Part shown: in pieces, positions 35,819 through 43,351 of the stretch
How positions within the stretch are numbered: position 1 is the first letter of the stretch
How the letters are laid out: every line of letters begins with the position of its first letter
NCBI GenBank assembly: GCA_045647885.1
Contig: JAZRMX010000015.1
Coordinates: forward strand, 1 to 64,000
Origin: HGM04593 sp045647885
GTDB taxonomy: Bacteria; Bacteroidota; Bacteroidia; Bacteroidales; Bacteroidaceae
Reading direction: 5' to 3'
Length of the DNA stretch: 64,000 nucleotides
Translations under genes and position numbers: made by a program
The notes under the pieces: generated by a model
The model's database searches: none
What the model saw: only the letters and a program-made list of their open reading frames with translations
Told to the model about the DNA's origin: nothing

Positions 35819-37867
35819 ATGAAGAAACACCTATTGTCAATAATGATAATGTTGGCGGCACTCCCTTTGACCGCACAACAGATAATGGTTGAGCTGAAGA
35901 ACGGCAATCAGGATTATTGTGTAGCCTCGCTCGACGAGCTACAGAGCATAACATTCAACGGAAGCACCGTGAACATTGCCCACAGTGGCGGAGAGACCTA
36001 TAGCGAAACTATGGGCAACATTGCCAGAATATACTTCGGCGATGATGCTACAGCTACAACACCCGGCGATGTGACCAACGACGGCAGTGTAAACGTTGCC
36101 GATGTAACATTTGTTGTTTCGGAAATTCTGAACAGCAGTTCGAACAGCAGTTCGAACAGCATTGCCGACATAAACAACGACGGCAGTGTAAACGTTGCCG
36201 ATGTAACAAAGGTGGTGTCAATAATATTGAATGCCGGAGCTGCCAAAGCACCGAACAAGGCCTCATCAACAGCATCGTGCGTGCTTTACGTAAACAACAG
36301 CAACGCCACAAACCAGGCCATTAACACCGACGATGTGGAACAGATCACCTTTGATGAGACACAGCAGCTCGTCACCATCGAACTTACCGATGGCGCAGCA
36401 AGCACATTCGCAACCGGGCAGGTGAACAACATCTCCTACAGCAGCAACAATGGCACAACGCTGGTTTACAACAACAGCAAAGCTGTGTCGTTTGACACAG
36501 CCGACGGGACATCGTACAACGAAGTGACAGAAACCATCATAACAGACGAACTGAATGATGAGTCGGGCGATTTCGTAGAGAATTTCACCACATCAAAAAT
36601 CATTACCATCGTATTCAGCAATGGTAAAGTAACCTGCAACAGCAATGTAAGCGATGTTACATACACCATCACAAACAACAGCCACATTGTAATAAATTCA
36701 ACACGAAGCAAAGTGGGCTATGTTGTTACAGGTTCCTGCACTAATGGTTCTTTGAAAATTTACAGCGAAAAGAAGTTCCAGATACAACTTGCCAACCTTA
36801 CCCTCACCAACCCTGCGGGCCCTGCAATAAACATTCAGAGCAGCAAGACCGCATATATAAAGAATTCCGGCAACAACACCTTGTGCGATGGCGCCACATA
36901 CTCAGCGGCAGCCAATAATGAAAGCCAGAAAGGAACATTCTTCAGCGAGGGACAGTTGATTTTCGACGGAACTGGCACACTTAACGTAACTTCAAAAGGC
37001 GGACACGCAATCTGCAGCGACGACTACATACGCATACGTAGCGGAAACATCAACATTGTATCATCGGTAAAAGACGGATTCCACACAAACGATATTTTCC
37101 GCGTAGGACGTATGGCTGCTTCGGCTCCCACCATTTCCATAAATGCACAGGGCGACGGAATTGACTGCGAAAAAGGTGAAGTTATAATTGAAGCCGGAAA
37201 AATAACAATGAACACCGGCGGTGAAGCCATAAACGTTTCGTACAGCGATTTTGCCACCAACCCCACCATTACTCCCAATGCAACCATTAAGGGAGGATTC
37301 ATAAAAGCCACCACAACTGGCGAGAAGGCTGCCATTATAAAGACCAGCGGCAATTTCACACAAACCGGTGGAATAATACAGGGCGAAGTAAAAGGAGACG
37401 GCTCTAAGATTGTGAACTGCGACGGAAACATAACCATTACAGCCGGTAAACTCACGGGCTTTTCTTATGGTTCTCTCAGCAGCGACACCACCACTGCTGG
37501 CGGTTTCAAATGCGATGGTGACATTCTTATAAATGGTGGTACCATTGCCATTGACAGCCGTGGCCAAGGTTCAAAAGGCATCAATTGCAACGGCAATATT
37601 GTAATAAACGGAGGCAAGACCACCCTGCTTGCCAATGCCGGAAACTTCATTGGCAACGGTTACGACAGAAAGACACGCGCAATAACAACGTATAATATTA
37701 CTGTTGGTGGTGGAGAGGTATATACAAATGCGTATGACCACGCGATAAATGCCGACAACCTCAATTTCACTGCTGGTACAATACAGGCATACAGCAGCAC
37801 CACCCAGGCTATATCGGGCAGCACACAGCAGTCCGGAGGTTGGCTGCTGACGCAAGATGCAGAATAA
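35819..37867 (+). CDS. secreted dockerin-like / Cthe_2159-type carbohydrate-binding protein
   Basis: A 682-residue exported protein. A signal peptide (to about 20) and a small beta region are followed by a dockerin type I-like pair of calcium loops at 84-138 (GDVTNDGSVNVADV and ADINNDGSVNVADV). From about 230 onward comes a right-handed beta-helix with repeated GG/NG turns (GGEAINVSYSD, GTIAIDSRG), as in the Cthe_2159 carbohydrate-binding family. The protein likely binds acidic polysaccharide and calcium at the cell surface. It lies 14 nt after the DUF2490 gene and ends the cluster. The gene holds a perfect 33-nt repeat (36077-36109, 36176-36208) and a 12-nt tandem repeat. Confidence 0.82.
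   Translation: MKKHLLSIMIMLAALPLTAQQIMVELKNGNQDYCVASLDELQSITFNGSTVNIAHSGGETYSETMGNIARIYFGDDATATTPGDVTNDGSVNVADVTFVVSEILNSSSNSSSNSIADINNDGSVNVADVTKVVSIILNAGAAKAPNKASSTASCVLYVNNSNATNQAINTDDVEQITFDETQQLVTIELTDGAASTFATGQVNNISYSSNNGTTLVYNNSKAVSFDTADGTSYNEVTETIITDELNDESGDFVENFTTSKIITIVFSNGKVTCNSNVSDVTYTITNNSHIVINSTRSKVGYVVTGSCTNGSLKIYSEKKFQIQLANLTLTNPAGPAINIQSSKTAYIKNSGNNTLCDGATYSAAANNESQKGTFFSEGQLIFDGTGTLNVTSKGGHAICSDDYIRIRSGNINIVSSVKDGFHTNDIFRVGRMAASAPTISINAQGDGIDCEKGEVIIEAGKITMNTGGEAINVSYSDFATNPTITPNATIKGGFIKATTTGEKAAIIKTSGNFTQTGGIIQGEVKGDGSKIVNCDGNITITAGKLTGFSYGSLSSDTTTAGGFKCDGDILINGGTIAIDSRGQGSKGINCNGNIVINGGKTTLLANAGNFIGNGYDRKTRAITTYNITVGGGEVYTNAYDHAINADNLNFTAGTIQAYSSTTQAISGSTQQSGGWLLTQDAE
36131..36160 (+). 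repeat. 12-nt tandem repeat (2.5 copies)
   Basis: AACAGCAGTTCG occurs twice in tandem followed by a half copy. It encodes NSSS-type linker residues between the two calcium loops and keeps the frame. Confidence 0.85.
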
Positions 37868-37879
37868 CACCTGTTAACC

Positions 37880-37920
37880 ACAAAATAAAAGCGCAACCCT
37901 TGGTTGCGCTTTTATTTTGT
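37880..37920. terminator. 19-bp-stem bidirectional terminator
   Basis: A perfect 19-bp stem (37880-37898 with 37902-37920) with a CTT loop separates the polyphosphate cluster from convergent pyrH. Both arms carry A/T runs. Confidence 0.8.
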
Positions 37921-37938
37921 ATCCTTTTTTGATTTAAA

Positions 37939-38649
37939 TTAGGGGTGTACAAATGTACCAATCTCCTCGCCGTTCATAACCTTCTTGAGGTTGCCCACGA
38001 CATCCATATTGAATACATAGATGGGCAGATTGTTCTCCTTGCACATTGCAGTTGCAGTAACATCCATCACCTTGAGACCACGGCTCAACACCTCGTCGTA
38101 GCTGATGTCATCGAATTTGGTCGCAGTGGGGTCTTTTTCAGGGTCGGCTGTGTAGATACCATCGACACGAGTACCTTTGAGCATTACATCTGCCTCAATT
38201 TCTATACCACGCAATGAAGAACCTGTATCGGTGGTGAAATAGGGGCTACCGGTACCGGCCGCCATAATCACAACCTTACCCTCTTCCATAGCCTCAATAG
38301 CCTTCCACTTGGTATAGAACTCGCCCACAGGCTCCATACGGATAGCAGTCAGCACCTTATTGGGAACGCCCGCAGCACCAAGAGCCGAACTCAAAGCAAG
38401 ACTGTTGATAACGGTAGCCATCATACCCATCTGGTCGCCCTTCACGCGGTCGAAACCCTTGCCTGCACCTGAAAGGCCACGGAAAATATTGCCGCCACCA
38501 ATAACAATACCTATCTGAACGCCCATCTCTGCAACCTCTTTTATCTGCGCAGCATACTCGTTCAAGCGTTTCACATCAATTCCATAACCCTGCTCTCCCA
38601 TCAAGCTCTCACCGCTCAATTTAAGGAGAATACGTTTAAATTTTGCCAT
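37939..38649 (-). CDS. pyrH: UMP kinase
   Basis: A 236-residue hexameric UMP kinase of the amino-acid-kinase fold, converting UMP to UDP. Motifs: KLSGESLMGEQGYG at the N-terminus, GGGNIFRG, and a DGIYTADPEKDP loop. The start MAKFKRILLKLSG at 38649 is chosen because an upstream frame to 38697 adds residues with no family match. A -7 box (TATATTTG, minus, 38716-38723) fits a 67-nt leader. It is monocistronic and shares the terminator with the convergent cluster. Confidence 0.96.
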   Translation of the reverse strand: MAKFKRILLKLSGESLMGEQGYGIDVKRLNEYAAQIKEVAEMGVQIGIVIGGGNIFRGLSGAGKGFDRVKGDQMGMMATVINSLALSSALGAAGVPNKVLTAIRMEPVGEFYTKWKAIEAMEEGKVVIMAAGTGSPYFTTDTGSSLRGIEIEADVMLKGTRVDGIYTADPEKDPTATKFDDISYDEVLSRGLKVMDVTATAMCKENNLPIYVFNMDVVGNLKKVMNGEEIGTFVHP

Positions 38650-38715
38650 ATCAAATATATTTATAAGTTTTGCATTTCCTTTTGCAACTGGTGGCAAATA
38701 CCACCACGCCTACGA

Positions 38716-38723
38716 CAAATATA
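38716..38723 (-). promoter_or_regulatory. -7 box of pyrH
   Basis: TATATTTG on the minus strand is a full consensus match, 67 nt upstream of the pyrH ATG. Confidence 0.45.
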
Positions 38724-38817
38724 CGGTTTTTTCCCAAACAGTGCAACCAATAGTTAAATAATGCTATCTTTTAGCGCAAATAGAGAGACAGAGTGGGATG
38801 CGCTGAAAAAAAATGTT

Positions 38818-38825
38818 TACCTTCG
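38818..38825 (+). promoter_or_regulatory. -7 box of the small membrane protein gene
   Basis: TACCTTCG is one base from TAnnTTTG and lies 19 nt before the ATG. Confidence 0.35.
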
Positions 38826-38843
38826 CAAAAAATATAAATACCG

Positions 38844-39068
38844 ATGCGACTTTTCAGGAATCCCAATACCACCATAGCAATACTCGCCGTCTACACTGCG
38901 ATTATGTATGCTTACCTCTTGCCCAAAAACAACGAAATGACTATAAACGAAAAGGCAATCACTGTCGGCTCGTCTTGCTTCATCCTGGGAATATTGTGGT
39001 ATCTGCTGCGCAAGCGCGACAAACTGCGCCGCGAACGCGAAGAAGAGATGCGCAACAAAAAGAAGTAA
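38844..39068 (+). CDS. small two-helix membrane protein, unknown function
   Basis: A 74-residue protein with two hydrophobic segments (about 11-27 and 40-55) and a strongly charged C-terminal tail (LLRKRDKLRREREEE). The tail should sit in the cytoplasm by the positive-inside rule. It has its own -7 box and stops 3 nt before the convergent birA stop. I do not recognise a characterised family. Its clean promoter, start and codon use support a real gene. Confidence 0.65.
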   Translation: MRLFRNPNTTIAILAVYTAIMYAYLLPKNNEMTINEKAITVGSSCFILGILWYLLRKRDKLRREREEEMRNKKK

Positions 39069-39071
39069 GAA

Positions 39072-39833
39072 TTACAGCAACAGTTCCACCTCCTTGAAAG
39101 CATATTTCGTAACCGAGCCGTCGATACGTTTCAGGCAGACACGCCCGTCGCTTTCAACATCCACTATCTCTGCATCAAAAGCAGATTCCCCATCACGGTA
39201 ACGCATAACACTGCCGTAACCCAAAAGAGCATTTTTATATTCGGCTGCCAGCGCATCATAGCTACCGGCCGACAGCACCTTGTAGTAGTGCATAAAACTA
39301 TCGAGTAGCAGGGAAAGTACCTTGTCTATGTCAAATGCTGTTCCTTGCAGCATCTTCATAGATACAGGCACTTTATCCATTGGGGCAAAAACCGATTGGT
39401 TCACATTCAGCCCCACGCCCAGAACCGCCTGCTCCACAAGAGAGCCGCAACAATCAAATTCCACGAGTATGCCGGCGAGTTTTCTTCCGCCAACATATAT
39501 ATCATTGGGCCATTTCAATACCACGTCAATACCGAAGTTCCCCATTGCCCTGCGCACAGCAAGAGCTATCGCTTGTGAAAGGGCGAACTGCGACACAACC
39601 TTGAGCATAGCCGGGCGCACCATAATACTCAAAAGCAGATTATCGCCTGCTGCCGAAAGCCACACGTTTCCACGCTGCCCACGACCGGCCGTCTGCTCAT
39701 CGGCGCGCACCACAACAAGCTCGGCACCGGCAGCCTCACTCCATAATTCAGAGGCCGACGCACGCGCATAGCTATTGGTGGAATCTATCACCTCGAAATG
39801 TTTTATATATATACCGGGGATGTTACAGGCCAT
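39072..39833 (-). CDS. birA: biotin--[acetyl-CoA-carboxylase] ligase
   Basis: A 253-residue biotin protein ligase that attaches biotin to the carboxylase carrier protein. The biotinyl-AMP loop reads GRGQRGNVW, with LKWPNDIYV and KLAGILVE as further signatures. There is no N-terminal helix-turn-helix, so it is a ligase only and not a repressor. The ATG at 39833 overlaps the upstream YjbR gene by 11 nt. An earlier ATG five codons upstream is possible. It ends a three-gene minus-strand run (YraN, YjbR, BirA) with overlapping or near-overlapping ends. Confidence 0.94.
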   Translation of the reverse strand: MACNIPGIYIKHFEVIDSTNSYARASASELWSEAAGAELVVVRADEQTAGRGQRGNVWLSAAGDNLLLSIMVRPAMLKVVSQFALSQAIALAVRRAMGNFGIDVVLKWPNDIYVGGRKLAGILVEFDCCGSLVEQAVLGVGLNVNQSVFAPMDKVPVSMKMLQGTAFDIDKVLSLLLDSFMHYYKVLSAGSYDALAAEYKNALLGYGSVMRYRDGESAFDAEIVDVESDGRVCLKRIDGSVTKYAFKEVELLL

Positions 39834-40170
39834 ATTTCTCACGCACATATTTAGGGAGTTTCTTCACAACCTCGCAGTAAGAGTGATCCACTAGTTCATA
39901 GAAAAGTTCGTCGGGCAGATGCTCAATGTCCAGTTGGTTCCAGTACCTCTTGTTCATATGCCAGGCTGGTTTTATCTGCCAATATCTATCGCGCAGTTCA
40001 ATAGCAAAGTCCGCATCACACTTTACGCAGAACCACGCAACATTCTCAAGGTCGACAATTGCAAAAATCTTATTCTCCACCCTGAAGGCAAGCGTTGTCT
40101 CATCGAAAGGGAAATCCTCCGTAGCTCCCTCCTTGCCCAAACAATACAAACGCGCATCCTCTATATTCAT
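39823..40170 (-). CDS. MmcQ/YjbR-family protein
   Basis: A 115-residue MmcQ/YjbR-family protein of the CyaY-like fold. The typical start MNIEDARLYCLGKEGATEDFPF and the internal AWHMNKRYWNQL are recognisable. Members are described as double-wing DNA-binding proteins, but no clear function is established. The ATG at 40170 lies 4 nt after the YraN stop. A 40-residue N-terminal extension in the longer frame would overlap yraN and has no family match. It overlaps birA by 11 nt. Confidence 0.88.
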   Translation of the reverse strand: MNIEDARLYCLGKEGATEDFPFDETTLAFRVENKIFAIVDLENVAWFCVKCDADFAIELRDRYWQIKPAWHMNKRYWNQLDIEHLPDELFYELVDHSYCEVVKKLPKYVREKYGL

Positions 40171-40174
40171 AACA

Positions 40175-40537
40175 CTACCACCCTGCCGAGAAGGCATCTT
40201 CAATATGCTCAATCTTATGCTGTTCGCCATCACCCACCACAGTGACAATGTCGAACCTGTAGTCAAGGTCAATTCGGCGCCCCTGCACATAAGCCTCGGC
40301 AGCAGTCAACAGACGCTCCATCTTTGCAGGAGTTACAGCATCGGCTGCATCGCCGAATGCTTCAGTGGCACGGCTCTTCACCTCAACAAAAACAAGCACG
40401 TCGCGATACTGGGCAACTATGTCAATCTCCTTATGCCCACTGCGCCAGTTATACTCGTGAATGGCATACCCTTTATCCAGAAGATAACGTGCTGCCAACA
40501 TCTCGCCCTTATTACCGAAAAGATTATGTTGTGCCAT
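40175..40537 (-). CDS. YraN (UPF0102) endonuclease-like protein
   Basis: A 120-residue UPF0102/YraN protein with a restriction-endonuclease-like fold. The catalytic pattern is E (GNKGEMLA), D (HKEIDIVA) and ExK (VFVEVKSR). The natural substrate is unknown; a DNA repair or junction role has been proposed for relatives. The ATG at 40537 starts the family sequence MAQHNLFGNKGE; the longer frame upstream adds an unrelated hydrophobic stretch. A TATCTTCG-type -7 box on the minus strand lies at 40557-40564. Confidence 0.9.
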   Translation of the reverse strand: MAQHNLFGNKGEMLAARYLLDKGYAIHEYNWRSGHKEIDIVAQYRDVLVFVEVKSRATEAFGDAADAVTPAKMERLLTAAEAYVQGRRIDLDYRFDIVTVVGDGEQHKIEHIEDAFSAGW

Positions 40538-40619
40538 AAAAACCACTATAATACCAGCGAAGATAACACAAGTTACAGCGAAAAACAAATCAAAATTTGC
40601 ATTTCGGCACCAATTACAC

Positions 40620-40627
40620 TATTTTTG
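40620..40627 (+). promoter_or_regulatory. -7 box upstream of the RHH-like gene
   Basis: TATTTTTG is a full consensus match 37 nt before the ATG at 40664. Confidence 0.45.
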
Positions 40628-40663
40628 TATCAACAAATAACAGAAGACTAAAAACAGCGAGAG

Positions 40664-40903
40664 ATGGGTACAAAAAAGACAAAAGCACTGAAAGCTACAA
40701 CCACAAGGGTGCAGCCGGTGCGTCATTCCCGCGTTGTATGCCTCGTAAGTGACGAGGAGATGAAGATAATCGACGACTATCTCAAGAAATACAAGATAAG
40801 CAACAAAAGCAACTGGATGCGCGAAACCCTTCTCTCGTTCATCTACAAAAGCCTCGAAACCGACTATCCCACACTGTTCGAGGAACACGATATGCGCCGA
40901 TAA
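40664..40903 (+). CDS. small ribbon-helix-helix-like protein
   Basis: A 79-residue basic protein. After a lysine-rich tail (GTKKTKALKATTT) comes a strand-helix-helix pattern: SRVVCLVSDEEMKIIDDYL then NKSNWMRETLLSFIY, split over residues 22-63. This resembles ribbon-helix-helix DNA-binding folds such as Arc/MetJ, though I cannot name the family. It precedes tadA by 9 nt in the same direction, so it is probably co-transcribed. The function is unknown. Confidence 0.65.
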   Translation: MGTKKTKALKATTTRVQPVRHSRVVCLVSDEEMKIIDDYLKKYKISNKSNWMRETLLSFIYKSLETDYPTLFEEHDMRR

Positions 40904-40912
40904 GCCAGCCCT

Positions 40913-41347
40913 ATGACCGACATAAACTATATGAAACAGGCTCTTGCCGAAGCGCGTAAAGCCTTTGCCGAAGACGAAGTGCCCATTGGTGCAGTAATAG
41001 TGTGTAATGACCGCATAATAGCACGCGCACACAACCTCACCGAAACACTGAACGATGTTACAGCCCACGCCGAAATGCAGGCTATAACGGCAGCAGCCTC
41101 AAATATCGGGGGCAAATACCTTGGCGACTGCACCCTATATGTAACAGTAGAACCCTGCCCCATGTGTGCAGGAGCTATCGGCTGGTCGCAGATGGGCCGT
41201 GTTGTATACGGCGCGCCCGACGAGAAAAAAGGTTACAGAAAATACGCTCCCAATGTATTTCACCCAAAGACAAAAGTTGTAGAAGGTGTCTGCGCCGAAG
41301 AAGCCATTGCGCTTATGAAGGAATTTTTCGGGAAAAAGCGTCAGTAA
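40913..41347 (+). CDS. tadA: tRNA(adenine-34) deaminase
   Basis: A 144-residue zinc deaminase that makes inosine at the tRNA-Arg wobble position. The catalytic HAEM (52-55) and zinc motif PCPMC (81-85) are both intact, and the length is normal for TadA. The small RHH-like gene lies 9 nt upstream and DUF4834 is convergent. Both neighbours are common in Bacteroidales. Confident. Confidence 0.95.
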   Translation: MTDINYMKQALAEARKAFAEDEVPIGAVIVCNDRIIARAHNLTETLNDVTAHAEMQAITAAASNIGGKYLGDCTLYVTVEPCPMCAGAIGWSQMGRVVYGAPDEKKGYRKYAPNVFHPKTKVVEGVCAEEAIALMKEFFGKKRQ

Positions 41348-41632
41348 TCACTTATCGTCCTCAAACTCCTCAAAATCGACATATTCCCCCTCGTCTTTGT
41401 CAAACACTTTTCTGCGCTGTCCATCGGCTGCAGAAGTCCTCTTATGCCTGTACGACGTTGAATCATAAGCGCTCCCTTGCGCCGACTCTGAAGAGTTGCG
41501 TCTTCCTCTCCTGCGCCCACCAATGCTGAAGCCGAGGATGGAAAAAAGAACACGCACCAACGAAAATAGTATGGTGGGAATAAGCAGAATTACTAATAAT
41601 GCTAATATTAATAGAAAAAATATAAAGGCCAT
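41348..41632 (-). CDS. DUF4834 small membrane protein
   Basis: A 94-residue protein with one long N-terminal hydrophobic segment (about 3-38), an arginine/glycine patch (GGRRRGRR), then a polar tail ending in acidic residues (EGEYVDFEEFEDDK). It fits DUF4834, a Bacteroidales family of unknown function usually adjacent to tadA. Its stop abuts the tadA stop directly (41347/41348), with no terminator in between. The tail may be disordered. Confidence 0.78.
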   Translation of the reverse strand: MAFIFFLLILALLVILLIPTILFSLVRVLFSILGFSIGGRRRGRRNSSESAQGSAYDSTSYRHKRTSAADGQRRKVFDKDEGEYVDFEEFEDDK

Positions 41633-41698
41633 ATCCGGAATTTTATCTTATACAAAAAAACAACCGCAACAGTAAAACGGATTGCCCAACCTGCTCTA

Positions 41699-42406
41699 TT
41701 ATGCCATTTTTTTACGGATATACAATGCTGTAGAAAGCATCAGATACCAGGCGATGATTGCCACTGCTGCACCTATACCCAAGAAAAGCATAGGAATTGA
41801 GCAGACAAGGAAGATATAACGGATCTTGTTGCTTCTCCATCTCAAACTCTTGAATTTCAGCGAGAACATAGGTATAGGCGATACCAAGAGATAAGAGAAA
41901 AGGGTTATCAACCCTATCATAAACAGCCAACCGGCATTAAGTTCAGATATCCAACTGCCAAGACCAGCCACCAAAGAAGCCCAGAAAAGAGCATTGGCAG
42001 GTGTGGGCAGACCGATGAAAGTAGATTTCTGGCGGGTATCTATATTGAACTTTGCAAGACGCAGAGCCGAAAAGACCGCTATAACAAACGCATAGTAAGG
42101 CAAATAATCACCCACAGGCATAAGGAAAGCCGGCAGAGGCAATGTTCTCATAAATGAGAAAACAATCGCTGCGGGGGCAAGACCGAAGGTTACATCATCG
42201 GCCAACGAGTCCATCTGCACTCCCAGAGGGGAGGCAACTTTCAGCAAACGAGCCACCATTCCATCGAAGAAATCGAATGTCGCACCAAGCACTATAAAAA
42301 GAAGAGCCATCAAGAAATTGCCCTCAAGTGCCATTACACAAGCAATACAGCCCGAAAAAAGATTGCAACAGGTAATTGTATTTGGAATATGTCTCTTAAT
42401 TGCCAT
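41699..42406 (-). CDS. pssA: CDP-diacylglycerol--serine O-phosphatidyltransferase
   Basis: A 235-residue membrane enzyme making phosphatidylserine. The CDP-alcohol phosphotransferase signature D-G-x2-A-R-x8-G-x3-D-x3-D is seen as DGMVARLLKVASPLGVQMD followed by SLAD. Several membrane segments follow. It lies 12 nt downstream of psd on the same strand, so the phosphatidylethanolamine pathway is encoded as one unit. It ends close to the DUF4834 start. Confidence 0.95.
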   Translation of the reverse strand: MAIKRHIPNTITCCNLFSGCIACVMALEGNFLMALLFIVLGATFDFFDGMVARLLKVASPLGVQMDSLADDVTFGLAPAAIVFSFMRTLPLPAFLMPVGDYLPYYAFVIAVFSALRLAKFNIDTRQKSTFIGLPTPANALFWASLVAGLGSWISELNAGWLFMIGLITLFSYLLVSPIPMFSLKFKSLRWRSNKIRYIFLVCSIPMLFLGIGAAVAIIAWYLMLSTALYIRKKMA

Positions 42407-42418
42407 AATATCCTTGTT

Positions 42419-43126
42419 TTAATTGAGTTTTGCAATTATAGTCTGGTTTCCAACAGTCTTTTGTTCAAGGTTCACACACACCTCTGCATCCAAAGGCAGG
42501 TAAACATCGACACGTGAACCGAACTTGATGAAGCCCATATGCTGGTCGATAAGGCACTCCTCGCCCACTGTAGAATATGTAACAATGCGGCGTGCCATAG
42601 CTCCGGCAATCTGGCGTACAAGAAGTTCTTCGCCATTTGCCATCTCAATAACCACCAAAGAACGCTCGTTCTCGGTACTTGCCTTGGGCAGCCAGGCTTT
42701 ATGGAATTTTCCCTTTTGGTGCTCTACACGTTTTACCACACCGTCAACGGGATACCAGTTGGCGTGAACATTCATAGGGCTCATAAAAATAGAAACCAGA
42801 ATGCGCTCGGCTTTAAAGTGGTCGGGCTCGTAAACCTTTTCAATCACCACAACCTTTCCGTCGGCAGGAGCAACCACAATGTCGTCCACCTCACCCTGGA
42901 AACGTCTTATGGGACTGCGAAAGAAATTTACCATCAACAGGTAAACAGCCACGGTAATGACACTTATCACCGAATTGAAGATAAACCACGACGGCAAAAA
43001 ATACCACAGGGGAATATTCACCAAAAGCAGTATCAGAAGCGACACCAAAAGTATCTCTGTACCTTCACGATGGATTCTGATATTCCTTATCTTCTTGATC
43101 TTTTTGAGATTTCCTATCTTTTTCAT
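42419..43126 (-). CDS. psd: phosphatidylserine decarboxylase
   Basis: A 235-residue proenzyme that makes phosphatidylethanolamine. Two membrane segments near 25-65 are followed by the catalytic domain. The self-cleavage site is Gly203-Ser204 in KFGSRVDV, which generates the pyruvoyl group; this short type uses GS in place of LGST. HANWYPVDG and HMGFIKFG are family motifs. A consensus promoter lies upstream on the minus strand (-7 TATTTTTG at 43151-43158, CAAA-type -33 at 43178-43181, 19-nt spacing). psd is the first gene of the psd-pssA unit. Confidence 0.95.
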   Translation of the reverse strand: MKKIGNLKKIKKIRNIRIHREGTEILLVSLLILLLVNIPLWYFLPSWFIFNSVISVITVAVYLLMVNFFRSPIRRFQGEVDDIVVAPADGKVVVIEKVYEPDHFKAERILVSIFMSPMNVHANWYPVDGVVKRVEHQKGKFHKAWLPKASTENERSLVVIEMANGEELLVRQIAGAMARRIVTYSTVGEECLIDQHMGFIKFGSRVDVYLPLDAEVCVNLEQKTVGNQTIIAKLN

Positions 43127-43150
43127 GCCTTAAACAAGATATTACAAACA

Positions 43151-43181
43151 CAAAAATAGTAACATTTTGTTAAACATCAAA
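43151..43181 (-). promoter_or_regulatory. psd-pssA promoter
   Basis: On the minus strand, TTTG (43178-43181) and TATTTTTG (43151-43158) are separated by 19 nt, an ideal match to the Bacteroidetes promoter. Confidence 0.6.
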
Positions 43182-43351
43182 CAAAAAAACGATAAAAACA
43201 CAACTATTGGTGCATATTCTTGCGCCAAGCACCGGCTGCAACACGGTGCGATTAAAAATTGTTGATAACTTTTTACGCAAAGTAGAATGCCAAATAAACA
43301 AAAGCTATTAACTTTAACAACTCTAATTTAATTAAGGATTAATAACGCCAT

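Noticed and set aside
36077..36208. Spaced identical repeats that could suggest a small CRISPR
   Set aside because: Only two 33-nt copies, both in frame and encoding dockerin-like calcium loops, inside a convincing coding region.
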